This document shows, piece by piece, positions 50,438-59,430 of a stretch of 64,000 nucleotides of DNA (within the stretch, counting starts at the first letter, position 1; each line of letters opens with the position of its first letter). Made by a program: the position numbers and the translations under genes. Origin of the DNA: Butyrivibrio sp. INlla18 (GTDB taxonomy: Bacteria; Bacillota; Clostridia; Lachnospirales; Lachnospiraceae); contig NZ_FMXK01000010.1 in assembly GCF_900103635.1 (NCBI RefSeq), positions 1-64,000 on the forward strand, in the 5' to 3' direction. The notes under the pieces were generated by a model that made no database searches, had not been told where the DNA came from, and saw only the letters and a program-made list of their open reading frames with translations.

Positions 50438-50447
50438 AGATTTCTCC

Positions 50448-51119
50448 TTATCCCATGTATTCTCCGTTGTAGCTAACAAGAACTGCGTTGTTTACGCCCT
50501 TCATATCAGCAAGGTCATTTACAAAATCTGTGTTGTCTTCTTTAAGTCTTACTTCAAGGTTGAGCTCGAGATTGCCCTTCTGAGCGCTCTTACTCTTAAC
50601 AACCATGCGGTTTACTTTCTTTTTGATATAGTTACATGCTTCTACTTCTGCCTCGTGGTCTGTGCAATTGATAACGATAATGTAAGGCATGAGATAGCTC
50701 TTTTTATTAACAAAAATAAGTAAGATAGCTCCGATGATCACGCTTCCAAACACTGCAAGAGGGATCATTCCAGCTGCAAGTACGATACCTACTGCGATTG
50801 ACCAGAAGAGGAATGCGATGTCCAAAGGCTCTTTTATGGCAGCCCTGAAACGAACGATTGAAAGGGCACCGACCATACCAAGTGAAAGAACTACGTTGCT
50901 GGTAACAGCAAGGATTACAAGGGTTGTGATCATTGTGAGTGCTACTAAAGTTACGCCAAAGCTAGATGAGTACATTACTCCCTGATAGGTCTTTTTGTAG
51001 ACAAAAAAGATAAATAAGCCGATGGTAAAGGCTAAAACCATGGCAATTACCATGTCTAACACACTTATACTAGTTACATTTTCCAAAAAGCTTGATTTAA
51101 AGATGTCATTAAAGGTCAT
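50448..51119 (-). CDS. DUF4956 membrane protein
   Basis: The 223-residue protein has four TM segments (about 22-42, 55-72, 75-95 and 105-128). A cytosolic domain follows (CTDHEAEVEACNYIKKKVNRM). The family pattern LSLGMVGALSIVRFRAAIKEP matches DUF4956. It commonly lies between CotH and VTC genes. Its ATG has a good ribosome site and its stop is 10 bases from the CotH start. The function is probably in polyphosphate or envelope polymer export. Confidence 0.85.
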   Translation of the reverse strand: MTFNDIFKSSFLENVTSISVLDMVIAMVLAFTIGLFIFFVYKKTYQGVMYSSSFGVTLVALTMITTLVILAVTSNVVLSLGMVGALSIVRFRAAIKEPLDIAFLFWSIAVGIVLAAGMIPLAVFGSVIIGAILLIFVNKKSYLMPYIIVINCTDHEAEVEACNYIKKKVNRMVVKSKSAQKGNLELNLEVRLKEDNTDFVNDLADMKGVNNAVLVSYNGEYMG

Positions 51120-51151
51120 TTTTCATTCTCCTATTTTCTTTTATTTTCTTT

Positions 51152-51847
51152 TCAATATTCTCCGTATCCCTGCTCTATTTTTGGTTGCCTGCAGGCTTCG
51201 TATTTAGAAAAAGAGCCGACTCTTGCGTGGGGCAATTGAACTGCGTCTCTGATGATCTCCGGTAAAAATTCGTCCCACTTAACTTCCATAATACAAACGC
51301 CCATAGCTGCAGGGATCGTAATACATTCAGTGTCCAAAAAGTCTGTGTTCCCTAGTCCAGTTCTGATGTTGTAATCAAGTGTTACCCTGACATTTCCCGG
51401 GCCGTAGATGAATGGTTCTCTGGTGTAATCAACAATTGTCTTGGGCCTTAGTCTGTCTGCTGTCATTTTGGAATAGAGCTCTTTTACAAGTTCATTGTCA
51501 CTATGCTGCATCCACTCTATGTTGCCGTCTACAATTGACTGAGCCTCAGCTTCCGTCAGGTTTGCTGAGATCTTAGTTCCAAGGCCGCCAACTTTACACT
51601 TCTTTTCAAGATGTATTACAGATTTGTTGTCGTTGTAATACCTAATCCTGAACTTCTGTCTTCTGCTGACGCCTGCTTGCTTTTCAACAAGTGCTTTATC
51701 TTCCGGCGTATCAAAGTACAAGCTTCTTATCAGATACTTTCCATCGATCGCATGAGTATCTGCCTGTGCCACTGCTCTTAGCCTCTGGCGAATGGCGATC
51801 ATGTCTGCCGTTGTGATCTCATGCTTAAGTTCGTGCCTGTATTTCAC
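51152..51847 (-). CDS. VTC-domain polyphosphate polymerase-like protein
   Basis: This 231-residue protein is a bacterial VTC-type tunnel domain: KYRHELKHEI, YLIRSLYFDTPED, QKFRIRYYN, HLEKKCKVGG, VDYTREPFIYG and IMEVKWDEFLPEII. The conserved Lys/Arg/Glu residues line the catalytic tunnel that makes polyphosphate from ATP in yeast Vtc4. Start is probably GTG at 51847 (GGGAG before it). The order CotH-DUF4956-VTC is conserved in Firmicutes. The three are likely one operon. Confidence 0.88.
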   Translation of the reverse strand: MKYRHELKHEITTADMIAIRQRLRAVAQADTHAIDGKYLIRSLYFDTPEDKALVEKQAGVSRRQKFRIRYYNDNKSVIHLEKKCKVGGLGTKISANLTEAEAQSIVDGNIEWMQHSDNELVKELYSKMTADRLRPKTIVDYTREPFIYGPGNVRVTLDYNIRTGLGNTDFLDTECITIPAAMGVCIMEVKWDEFLPEIIRDAVQLPHARVGSFSKYEACRQPKIEQGYGEY

Positions 51848-51942
51848 TTTCGTCTCCCTTCTTCCTTTCCTTTTGTTGTAGCCCATTCTACGGGGGGAAC
51901 CTAAAGCCAACCTAAAAGTAAAATAAAAGAAGAATAAAAAGT

Positions 51943-52010
51943 GAGCCCTAGGGACGGAGGTTAGAGCTCATTTTTGGGGAAGTGAGCCCTAGGGACGGAG
52001 GTTGGGGCTC
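51943..52010. repeat. Two palindrome half-units in direct orientation
   Basis: GAGCCCTAGGGACGGAGGTT with AGAGCTC (51943-51969) and again with GGGGCTC (51984-52010) both read in the same direction, unlike the other copies where the second is inverted. They lie upstream of the VTC gene, between the Nudix terminator and the VTC start. Confidence 0.85.
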
Positions 52011-52115
52011 ATTTTGGGAGCGGAAGGGTATTGTGCCCCGTTTTCGTTACCTACACCGCTAGTTTTCTCTAACTTGCAGGTAATCAGAGTCCACAGGCAG
52101 ACGAAAAATAAGCAT

Positions 52116-52144
52116 AAAAAAGACCCGTAACTCAGTTACAGGTC
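52116..52144 (-). terminator. Terminator of the Nudix gene, overlapping its stop
   Basis: GACCCGTAACT (52122-52132) pairs with AGTTACAGGTC (52134-52144) with two mismatches, and six T follow on the minus strand (52116-52121). The last codons of the Nudix gene lie in the stem. Confidence 0.75.
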
Positions 52145-52536
52145 TCTTCCTTAATCTTATCTATCAGCTCCAGATCAGCTGGAAGCCAATCCACTGTATT
52201 CAATTCATCAAACTTTAACCACTTAGCTGCCTCATGTTCAAGTAACTTCAGTTCTCCAGAAGCAACTGTCGCCCAGAAACAATGCATATGCAAATGAAAT
52301 GTTTCATAATCATAGTCCACAATATCAATCAAGTCGTGAACACTAATCTCCGCACCAAGTTCTTCCTTAATCTCGCGAACCAGCGCTTCCTCAGGTGTCT
52401 CTCCTTCTTCAATCTTCCCTCCAGGGAATTCCCATCCATCCTTGTACTCACCGTATCCACGCTGGGTAGCAAAAAACTTTTTCTTATTCTCATAATCATC
52501 GCAGATAACTGCTGCGACTACATTCACTGTCTTCAT
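52132..52536 (-). CDS. MutT-type Nudix hydrolase
   Basis: This 134-residue Nudix enzyme resembles MutT/CTP pyrophosphohydrolases that clean oxidised nucleotides. The Nudix box reads GGKIEEGETPEEALVREIKEELG and includes all catalytic Glu residues; before it is YKDGWEFPG. It shows the short MutT length (about 130). A terminator overlaps its stop. Upstream lies the structured RNA region at 52560-52770. Confidence 0.92.
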   Translation of the reverse strand: MKTVNVVAAVICDDYENKKKFFATQRGYGEYKDGWEFPGGKIEEGETPEEALVREIKEELGAEISVHDLIDIVDYDYETFHLHMHCFWATVASGELKLLEHEAAKWLKFDELNTVDWLPADLELIDKIKEETCN

Positions 52537-52560
52537 AATTTGTTTTTCCCCAATTCAAAA

Positions 52561-52586
52561 ATCGAGTAGGCTGACTCCTACTCGAT
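52561..52586 (-). terminator. Strong hairpin ATCGAGTAGG/CCTACTCGAT
   Basis: Ten perfect pairs with a six-base loop, and five T after it on the minus strand. It terminates transcripts that cross the small structured module. A 27-codon minus-strand frame (52661-52578) ends inside it. Confidence 0.75.
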
Positions 52587-52628
52587 TTCGCACACGAACA
52601 TTCCGCACTTAGTGCTCCATGTTCTTAC

Positions 52629-52674
52629 GACCGGCAAATGAATTTGTATGCAAGCATCCATTCGCTTGCCGGTC
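52629..52674. other. GACCGGCAA/TTGCCGGTC hairpin in the structured module
   Basis: A nine-pair perfect stem with a 28-base loop. A tiny + frame (52619-52693, 24 residues, MFLRPANEFVCKH...) and a tiny - frame run through it. Neither has a ribosome site or a TM segment, so I do not call either a gene. Confidence 0.55.
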
Positions 52675-52684
52675 TTGTGCAACA

Positions 52685-52770
52685 CAAAAATAACCGCCCA
52701 AGCCTGGACAGTTGAGCGGTTATTTCACTACCAATCAATGATGGGCTAACCGTCTACCGGTAGCACTCAC
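52685..52770 (-). ncRNA. Small RNA resembling a type I toxin-antitoxin antitoxin RNA
   Basis: A promoter on the minus strand, TTGACG (52805-52800)-N17-TAGTAT (52782-52777), predicts a start near 52770. The RNA would carry GCTACCGGTAGACGGTTAGC (in 52764-52745). A terminator hairpin follows with AAATAACCGC/GCGGTTATTT (52725-52688) and five T. I recall GCTAACCGTCTACCGGTAGC and an AACCGC-type terminator in antisense RNAs of Firmicutes holin-like toxin loci. No toxin frame is visible on the opposite strand, so it may be orphan or decayed. The RNA itself is well supported by promoter plus terminator. Confidence 0.6.
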
Positions 52771-52888
52771 ATAAATATACTAACATTACCTATAATTGGC
52801 GTCAAATAGATTTACACATCCCCAGTATTGTGCTAAGGTACAGTCAACTCGAAAATTTTAGCAATATATAAAGAAAGAAGCACTAAAC

Positions 52889-54562
52889 ATGAAAAGAAAG
52901 TATTTAATCCCATTATTAGCAACAATCCTAGTTCTGACTGCCTGCGGCAAAGACGCAGATTCAGACCCTAACAATATATTTGAGTCAACAGCTGGTAACT
53001 CAACAGAAACATCCGCCGAGGACTCAAACAGTAGCTCCCCAGATTCCATGGCAAACGCTGAGCCTATCTCTGATGATGAGATAAATGAGTTTAACACTCT
53101 CTTTGGAACTCCAGAATACATTGGCTTTCTCAAGAAGCCTTTTAACGATCCATCTGAGCTTGATTGGGACGTAGTTCTTGAATCTGGCGGAGGAATCATA
53201 AACACTGATATTCCTCAGAATGAGGTGGACGCATTCGTCAAAGAAGAAAATCAGGAGCGTCTTTATGCAAATTTATGGCGCATTTCCAAAAAAGACCTTG
53301 ATTCATACGCCAAGTCACATACTGGTGAAAGCTTTGATGCAGGAAATGACTCTTTTACCTGGAGATACCTTGAGCAATACGACTCATACTATATAGAAAA
53401 GTTTGAAATGGAAGAGCCTATCTTTTTCATTTGCGTATCAGGTGAAAAGAGTGGAAACGAATACTCTCTCAGATTCACTACTGACCAACCTGACCATTAC
53501 GGCTATAACTCTGATAGGATCATAAACCTAACAAAGGGTGGCGACAGCATTATCGTAAGATCAAACTCCATACAGTGGGAAGAAAACTGTAATCCAGATC
53601 AAACCTTCGATGTAGAGCTTGTTCCTGGTGAAGGACCTGTTCGCTTTATCTCATATCCTGGAGATGCCCAAAATGGTGTAGGGATAGCGATAGTCAAAAA
53701 CGGCAAGCTTATTACAAGCTTAAGCACTTTCACTTCCCGTGGCGACAACTGGGGATATTTCAAGAAGTTAAACGCTGTTGGATTCTTCGACTTCAATGCT
53801 GATGGGGTAAAAGATATAGCGATGATCGGAGAGACAGACTTTGGAACAAACATAATCCTTGCAGAATCAGTGCCTGGTGGAAGTTATGAAGACTTCTATG
53901 ATGTCCCAGAAAAGATTGAAGAGCAGTACGGCGATAGCGTATCTATTCCCCAGATCAAATCATTCCTCATGGGAGACAACACAGACTGCACCTTTGGTCA
54001 TTACGAAGATGCTTACGAACAGATTGCTAACCTCTATCACATTGGTAGCGACGATGTAACCTTTGATCTTATATATGTGGATGATGACGACATTCCTGAA
54101 CTTGTGGCAGGCAAAGACGGTTATTATGTTTCACTCTACACCTTCAAAGACGGACATGCTCACTGCTACATGCACCACTGGACCTATGGTGCCATGGGAA
54201 ATGCTGGATACTACTATTCTCCACGCAAAAATGTTTTTCACAATACAAACTGTGACTATGCAGGTGCCATTCAGTACGAAACTTTCATGTCAATTCGAGA
54301 AGATGGTGAGCTTGAAGAAGATTTATGCGCCAAGTATATTTGGTTTCAGGATACTGATGGCGACGGTGCTCCTTCAGAAGACGAAGAAATGACTGATGAC
54401 TACACTGAGCCATATGGCGAATACTACACTAATTTAACCGACAAGGACATGACAACAGAAGAGATCAAAGGTGAAATTGAACGACTTGAATCTCTCGAAT
54501 TTAAAGAGGTCCACGGCAGCATAAGCTTCGAAGAGCTTTGCGGTGCGTTAGGTAGCAGATGA
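52889..54562 (+). CDS. Large lipoprotein with VCBS-like repeats
   Basis: The 557-residue exported lipoprotein has signal MKRKYLIPLLATILVLTAC (lipobox Cys19), then Ser/Asn/Glu linker. The mature protein has acidic calcium-loop-like segments (FFDFNADGVKDIAMIG, IYVDDDDIPELVAG, FQDTDGDGAPSEDEE). Such loops are typical of VCBS/FG-GAP adhesin-type domains. The function is unknown. The last 15 bases overlap the stop of the convergent RsbU-like gene. A purine-rich AAAGAAAG stretch precedes the ATG. Confidence 0.75.
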   Translation: MKRKYLIPLLATILVLTACGKDADSDPNNIFESTAGNSTETSAEDSNSSSPDSMANAEPISDDEINEFNTLFGTPEYIGFLKKPFNDPSELDWDVVLESGGGIINTDIPQNEVDAFVKEENQERLYANLWRISKKDLDSYAKSHTGESFDAGNDSFTWRYLEQYDSYYIEKFEMEEPIFFICVSGEKSGNEYSLRFTTDQPDHYGYNSDRIINLTKGGDSIIVRSNSIQWEENCNPDQTFDVELVPGEGPVRFISYPGDAQNGVGIAIVKNGKLITSLSTFTSRGDNWGYFKKLNAVGFFDFNADGVKDIAMIGETDFGTNIILAESVPGGSYEDFYDVPEKIEEQYGDSVSIPQIKSFLMGDNTDCTFGHYEDAYEQIANLYHIGSDDVTFDLIYVDDDDIPELVAGKDGYYVSLYTFKDGHAHCYMHHWTYGAMGNAGYYYSPRKNVFHNTNCDYAGAIQYETFMSIREDGELEEDLCAKYIWFQDTDGDGAPSEDEEMTDDYTEPYGEYYTNLTDKDMTTEEIKGEIERLESLEFKEVHGSISFEELCGALGSR

Positions 54563-56101
54563 TCCTTCTACTCCATGATACTGAAGCGCAAGCATAGTAA
54601 TATCATCGAACTGCGGCGCGTCTTTGACGAACTGATCAATGCTTGCGCGAAGATTCTTATCAATATCTTCAACAGATTTATCAAGATTTTCATTAAGGGC
54701 TGTTAGGAGTCTTTCTTCTCCGAACAGCTCTTTTCCTATATTAGTAGCCTCCGTCACGCCGTCGGTGTAGAGGAAGATCACGTCACCTTCATACAGATTG
54801 ATCTTGCCGCCCTTGAATTTAATACCTTCAAGAGTTGCAACTGGCGGTGAATGCTTCTCTTTTACCAGTTCAAACTTGCCTGCGCGCCTCTTGAGAGCTG
54901 GATACTCGTGACCAGCATTTGAATAGACCAGCTCACCTGTAGATATTGTAAGGATTCCATGCCACACCGTTACAAACATCTCTAGAATATTGCCTTCGCA
55001 GAGTTGATTGTTCACATTTCCAAGGATTGTATTGGGATCTAAGTCTGTTGAATTCAGAGTCTGAGTCTTTATGATAGTCTTGGCGATCATCATGAAAAGA
55101 GCTGCCGGCACGCCTTTACCGGAAACATCAGCCATAGTGATAGCCAGATGATCATCGTCAATAAGATAAAAATCATAGAAGTCGCCGCCAACCTCTTTTG
55201 CAGGAGTCATAGAGCCATAAAGGGAAAACTCCTCCCTATCCGGAAATGGTGGAAAGACTCTAGGCAGCACATTTTCCTGGATGCTCTTTGCAAGGGATAA
55301 GTCCCTGTCTGCCACAGCTTTTTCTCTGCCCTGGATCAGGTTCAGGACGCCGTACATCACAAGTATCACCAGCATGATGACGCTGGCAATGATAGAAAGC
55401 CCGTAGGCTGGGGATGTTATGACAGATATCACCAGAGGTCCAAGGCCATATACAAAGAATGCGACAATCTGATACTTCTGAAGATTCTTTCGTTCTATCA
55501 CCACCACAGTAAGAGTTCCTATCATGGTAACAAAGGAATAGATCATGGACATAGGGTATAATGCGCTTCTTTGGTAGATGGATTCTGGCGTGATAGTGTA
55601 GTACATTCCATTAAACTGATTTATGATGCGGAAAAAAATGGCAAGAAAAAGTCCAACTCTCGCAAGAATGTCCAGTGCTTTGACACTTTTCTTATCAAGC
55701 TCTAAGTATGTTCTTGTGTACATCCAGAAAAAGAAAGCCTCAAAGGGTGCGCAGCAGTAATAAAGAAAGTTATCTACATAATTAAGCCATCTGTATTTCA
55801 CAACGCCGTCTACAAGCCAGGCTACTGAATCGCTAAAAACTCCCAAATAAGCGACATTTATCAGGCACAAAAGCCACTTTAAGTTGCTTCCTGTCTTTTG
55901 TACATCAATAAGGCAACATATAAAGAGTACATAGCCCATTAACATTCCAAACATATCGCATCCAATGTTCAGGATGTAGATAGGCTTTAGATTTGTCAGC
56001 CCTCTTATGTAGATTAGCTGAGCACTGATCAATATCATAAAGAAATAGACAAACGTTGCTATTATTGCTCTTCTTTTTTGTCTCTTTGAAAGTAGATTCA
56101 T
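54548..56101 (-). CDS. Membrane PP2C phosphatase, RsbU/SpoIIE type
   Basis: This 517-residue protein has about seven TM helices (residues 10-255) and a C-terminal SpoIIE/PP2C phosphatase domain (about 270-510). Phosphatase signatures are GGDFYDFYLIDDDHLAITM, ADVSGKGVPAALFMM, NAGHEYPALKR, LYTDGVTEATN and FDDITMLAL, with the metal Asp residues present. RsbU-type phosphatases reactivate STAS anti-anti-sigma proteins. It ends right after the MATE-HATPase gene (1 base apart) and shares its transcription. Its 3' end overlaps the lipoprotein gene opposite. Confidence 0.92.
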   Translation of the reverse strand: MNLLSKRQKRRAIIATFVYFFMILISAQLIYIRGLTNLKPIYILNIGCDMFGMLMGYVLFICCLIDVQKTGSNLKWLLCLINVAYLGVFSDSVAWLVDGVVKYRWLNYVDNFLYYCCAPFEAFFFWMYTRTYLELDKKSVKALDILARVGLFLAIFFRIINQFNGMYYTITPESIYQRSALYPMSMIYSFVTMIGTLTVVVIERKNLQKYQIVAFFVYGLGPLVISVITSPAYGLSIIASVIMLVILVMYGVLNLIQGREKAVADRDLSLAKSIQENVLPRVFPPFPDREEFSLYGSMTPAKEVGGDFYDFYLIDDDHLAITMADVSGKGVPAALFMMIAKTIIKTQTLNSTDLDPNTILGNVNNQLCEGNILEMFVTVWHGILTISTGELVYSNAGHEYPALKRRAGKFELVKEKHSPPVATLEGIKFKGGKINLYEGDVIFLYTDGVTEATNIGKELFGEERLLTALNENLDKSVEDIDKNLRASIDQFVKDAPQFDDITMLALQYHGVEGSSAT

Positions 56102-56102
56102 A

Positions 56103-57875
56103 TCATATCCTCACTGTTAACACATTTATTCCAAGTAGATTCTGGTACTTCACTTCTTCTGCTATCTTAAATACCATTCTGATCCCGATGTTTTTTGTAA
56201 TATCTTCATCTTCTGCAAGGAACTGACGCTCCCTCGGATCAAAAGCAACGCAATCATCCTTTATTCTCAGTATGATGTCGTCATTTTTGTGAACCACACG
56301 GACATCCACGGAATGTTGCCTCTTATCATTAGTAAAGCCGTGCCGCACAACATTTCCTGCCATCTCTTCCATGGAAAGTCCAGCAATATAGGATCTCTTT
56401 TTATCAACTCCTCTCCCCCTGCAGAAATTCTGGATCTTCTCGGCAACAAGAGGAACATCCTCCATCTTCTTAAGTGAAATGTCCATCCTGTCTTGACTGG
56501 AAGTCCCGAATTCATCAGGCATTGCCAGAAATTCCTCCAAACGCCGCGGAATCGTTCCCTTCACCACCAGTGGATACACGCAGATCACGAAGGTCGTAAC
56601 CACGCCGCTTAGGACGTAGGCTATGTACACGCTATTCATTCCAAGGCTCTTTATCAAAAGAACTGTGAACAGCGATACGCACAAAAAACCATCAAGAACA
56701 TTTAAGATATGTAGTATCACGTGCCTATCAACAGCATGGACATAGCAAATGAAATGCATGATGATAAGGCTAAAAGGCATGCTGAGTGGAACAATCCTAA
56801 ATCCCCAGACAGTCATCATGTAAACTGGATCCGCAGGATCTTTGTAAAAAAGTGATGCAAGGGGCTCAGCCAAAACAATGATAAATACAGAGATTCCGCA
56901 CATGATAGGAATGTATCTTCTAAACATTCCCCTCATGATATCAGTCAGCGTCTGCCTGTCGTCTTCACCTATGGCAACGCTTATGAGAAGCCTTGATACT
57001 GCGATCATTCCGGCAGGTATTGCCATGAACACAGTCAGCAGGTTATTAACCGCCGCAAATGCTGAGATTCCGATGCTTCCCACATAGGTTGTAAGAAGGC
57101 CGTTGATGATAAAGCCCCTTACTGAGTGAAATGCGCTTTCCTCTGCACTTGGTATTCCGATGAGAATAATGTCTTTTAACTCATCAAGATCAAAATCACT
57201 AAGGCTAAATCTCATGTAGGAGGCGCCGAATGCAAAATGACTGGCTTCCAGCACGCAGAACACCCACATTCCAAGAGATGAAGCAAGGGCTAGTCCGAAA
57301 GCTTCCATGTGGAGCACACGTACAAATATGTAATTCAAAATGAGATTCACGATGATAAAAGAAATACTGGCTACGATAGAAGTTCTTTGCCTGTTTTCAA
57401 GAGATAGAAAGACAGTTAGCTGATTACCTAGTATAAAAGGAATGATGCCTATAGCCTGGCCTAGAATGTATGTGTTGAAGATTGGCCTTATGGAAGTGTC
57501 TTTTGTAAAGATGAAAGTCAGGTCAAAGGCCGCCATAAACAAAAGCACAGCGATGATCAACAAAGACAAAAAAACAGACAGAACGACGTCTAAGGTAAAG
57601 ATGTTGTTTACCTTGTGCTGCTCATTCTGTCCCATGTATTTTCCACATAGAAATGCAGAACCACCCAAAAGGATGGTACTGCATGCTGATATTATAAGAT
57701 TCAAAGGGCCGTACAAGCCTACAGCACCCATGGCATCTACGCCTACATAGTTGGCTGCAAAGTAACTGGAAACTATTCCGTTGACTGTACCCACTGCTGC
57801 GAACAGGATCTGTATTGGAAGAAGTCGCATCATCAGTGAAGTGACCATCTTAGCGTTTGCTTTATGTTCCTGCAT
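56103..57875 (-). CDS. MATE-family transporter fused to an HATPase (RsbW-like) domain
   Basis: This 590-residue protein has 12 TM helices of a MATE exporter (about 15-445). It then has a C-terminal domain of about 130 residues with histidine-kinase-like ATP-binding features. The N-box is EEMAGNVVRHGF (about 503-514, with the Mg-binding Asn). The G1 box is near DDCVAFDP (about 540-547), then ITKNIGIRMVFKIA as G2. This resembles RsbW/SpoIIAB anti-sigma kinases rather than a sensor kinase, since there is no dimerisation/His domain. The gene for a PP2C phosphatase follows after 1 base. Fusing such a kinase to a MATE pump is unusual. Confidence 0.87.
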   Translation of the reverse strand: MQEHKANAKMVTSLMMRLLPIQILFAAVGTVNGIVSSYFAANYVGVDAMGAVGLYGPLNLIISACSTILLGGSAFLCGKYMGQNEQHKVNNIFTLDVVLSVFLSLLIIAVLLFMAAFDLTFIFTKDTSIRPIFNTYILGQAIGIIPFILGNQLTVFLSLENRQRTSIVASISFIIVNLILNYIFVRVLHMEAFGLALASSLGMWVFCVLEASHFAFGASYMRFSLSDFDLDELKDIILIGIPSAEESAFHSVRGFIINGLLTTYVGSIGISAFAAVNNLLTVFMAIPAGMIAVSRLLISVAIGEDDRQTLTDIMRGMFRRYIPIMCGISVFIIVLAEPLASLFYKDPADPVYMMTVWGFRIVPLSMPFSLIIMHFICYVHAVDRHVILHILNVLDGFLCVSLFTVLLIKSLGMNSVYIAYVLSGVVTTFVICVYPLVVKGTIPRRLEEFLAMPDEFGTSSQDRMDISLKKMEDVPLVAEKIQNFCRGRGVDKKRSYIAGLSMEEMAGNVVRHGFTNDKRQHSVDVRVVHKNDDIILRIKDDCVAFDPRERQFLAEDEDITKNIGIRMVFKIAEEVKYQNLLGINVLTVRI

Positions 57876-57936
57876 TACACCATCCCCTCAAAATATATAC
57901 ATATTATAGCATTTATTTTGACGGCATGGCGATAGT

Positions 57937-57975
57937 AAATGAGCCCTAACCTCCGTCCCTGGGGCTCACTTTTTT
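57937..57975. repeat. Single half-unit of the palindrome family
   Basis: GAGCCCTAACCTCCGTCCCT then GGGGCTC (57941-57967), followed by T-run. It lies 7 bases past the symporter stop and 66 bases upstream of the MATE gene. Confidence 0.85.
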
Positions 57976-59311
57976 ACGCTGCAGTAACTTCTTTTTCTTC
58001 CTGCTCTTTTTCTACAGCCTTTCCGTTGTAGACCTCGTGGTCGAGAAGTCCCTCTGTCTCAGCTGTGAGAACTGTTGCGGTTGCTGCGCCCACTACATTT
58101 GTGGCTGTTCTAGCCATATCCACGATCGCAGATATAGGAGAGAAGAGCACGATGAGTTCAACTGGAAGTCCAGCTGCTGTGAAAAGAGCTGTGGCTGTAA
58201 TTGTAGCTGTTCCTGGAACGCCTACTGTTCCGATTGAAACAAGGAGTGTAAGTGCGATAAGGAGCACGTACTGACCTGCTGAATAGCTTATACCCTGCTG
58301 ATTTATTGTAAATACTGCAAGAAGTACTGGCCAGATTCCTGCGCATCCAGGCATTCCAAGGTTTGCACCAAGTCCTGCTGTAAATGCTGCCACGTCTCCA
58401 TCAACGCCAATGTCCTCTTTTAACTTGCTGACTGTAACTGGAAGTGTACCAACACTGCTCTGGGATGTGAAAGCAACGATGCCTGCTGGTGCGATCTTCT
58501 TAAGGAATGTTATAGGGTTGAGCTTACCGATAGTTGCAATAAGTAAGCTCTCAACGCCGAACAGCTGGATAGCTGCAAGCACGTATGCCACTACAAGAAC
58601 CGAAAGGAGAGGGGCCAAATCTTCTAGTTTGCTACGTCCAACTGCCCTGGCGATAAGTGCCGTAACTGCATAAGGTGTAAATGATACGATGTAGCTTACA
58701 GCTCTGCCAAGGACTTTGTTTGCTGCATCTACAAATGCCTTGAATGGCTGAACTGACTCGTCTTTTCTTGCTGCCTTATTGTATGCAAGTGCGATAACAA
58801 GGCCGAATATGAGAATTGGAACAACAGTGTTGCTTCCCCACTCGTTTACGATGTTCTTTGGGAAAAGAGCTACGATAGCCTCAACTGCTGTTGGTACCTC
58901 TTTTGCCTCAGCCGCCTCAACAGTGTACTCAAAGCCCTTACCAAGTCCAAGAGAAAGAGCTGCGATAAGCGTTATGACTGCTGCTGTGAAGGTGTTAAGC
59001 AAAAGAAACAGGACTGACTTAAGTCCTACCTTGTGAAGCTTCACCTGATTGCCCAGGTTCGTAATACTTGATATTACGCTGAACAAAAGAAGTGGGATCA
59101 CAAATGCCTGAAGTGCGTTGACATATACTGTTCCGAAGGCTGCTACGTATTTGTAGTTCTCCTTGAAGATCAGTCCTATGATGACACCAAAGGCTGTAGC
59201 TATAAGCGTCCTGATTCCAAAATTGACATGTTTTCTTTTTAAGAAATATAAAATTCCAAATAATACTAATGCGGTGGCAAGTGCACCAAATTCCAATCCG
59301 TTAATCTCCAT
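57974..59311 (-). CDS. Dicarboxylate/amino acid:cation symporter, L-cystine TcyP-like
   Basis: The 445-residue sodium symporter of the DAACS family has 8 TM helices and two re-entrant loops. The motifs are FTSQSSVGTLPVTVSKLKED, TAGLGANLGMPGCAG (family pattern) and DMARTATNVVGAATATVL in TM8 (substrate/Na site). It resembles TcyP more than GltP because of the GCAG and short tail. Substrate could still be another amino acid. The C-terminus is Glu/Lys-rich. Palindromic repeats stand on both sides. Confidence 0.85.
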   Translation of the reverse strand: MEINGLEFGALATALVLFGILYFLKRKHVNFGIRTLIATAFGVIIGLIFKENYKYVAAFGTVYVNALQAFVIPLLLFSVISSITNLGNQVKLHKVGLKSVLFLLLNTFTAAVITLIAALSLGLGKGFEYTVEAAEAKEVPTAVEAIVALFPKNIVNEWGSNTVVPILIFGLVIALAYNKAARKDESVQPFKAFVDAANKVLGRAVSYIVSFTPYAVTALIARAVGRSKLEDLAPLLSVLVVAYVLAAIQLFGVESLLIATIGKLNPITFLKKIAPAGIVAFTSQSSVGTLPVTVSKLKEDIGVDGDVAAFTAGLGANLGMPGCAGIWPVLLAVFTINQQGISYSAGQYVLLIALTLLVSIGTVGVPGTATITATALFTAAGLPVELIVLFSPISAIVDMARTATNVVGAATATVLTAETEGLLDHEVYNGKAVEKEQEEKEVTAA

Positions 59312-59430
59312 TTCTCACACCAACCTTTCTTGTAATCTTGTTGTTGAAATGAATGATACTCGAATCTGCGAACTTGCGCTAATACCTAGATTTTATTGCC
59401 TGCGATAATCTGCAGTTATCGAAAAAAAAT

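Noticed and set aside
52578-52693. Two short frames (24 codons on +, 27 on -) in the structured module as toxin peptides
   Set aside because: Neither has a ribosome binding site or membrane segment; both follow from the hairpin sequence.
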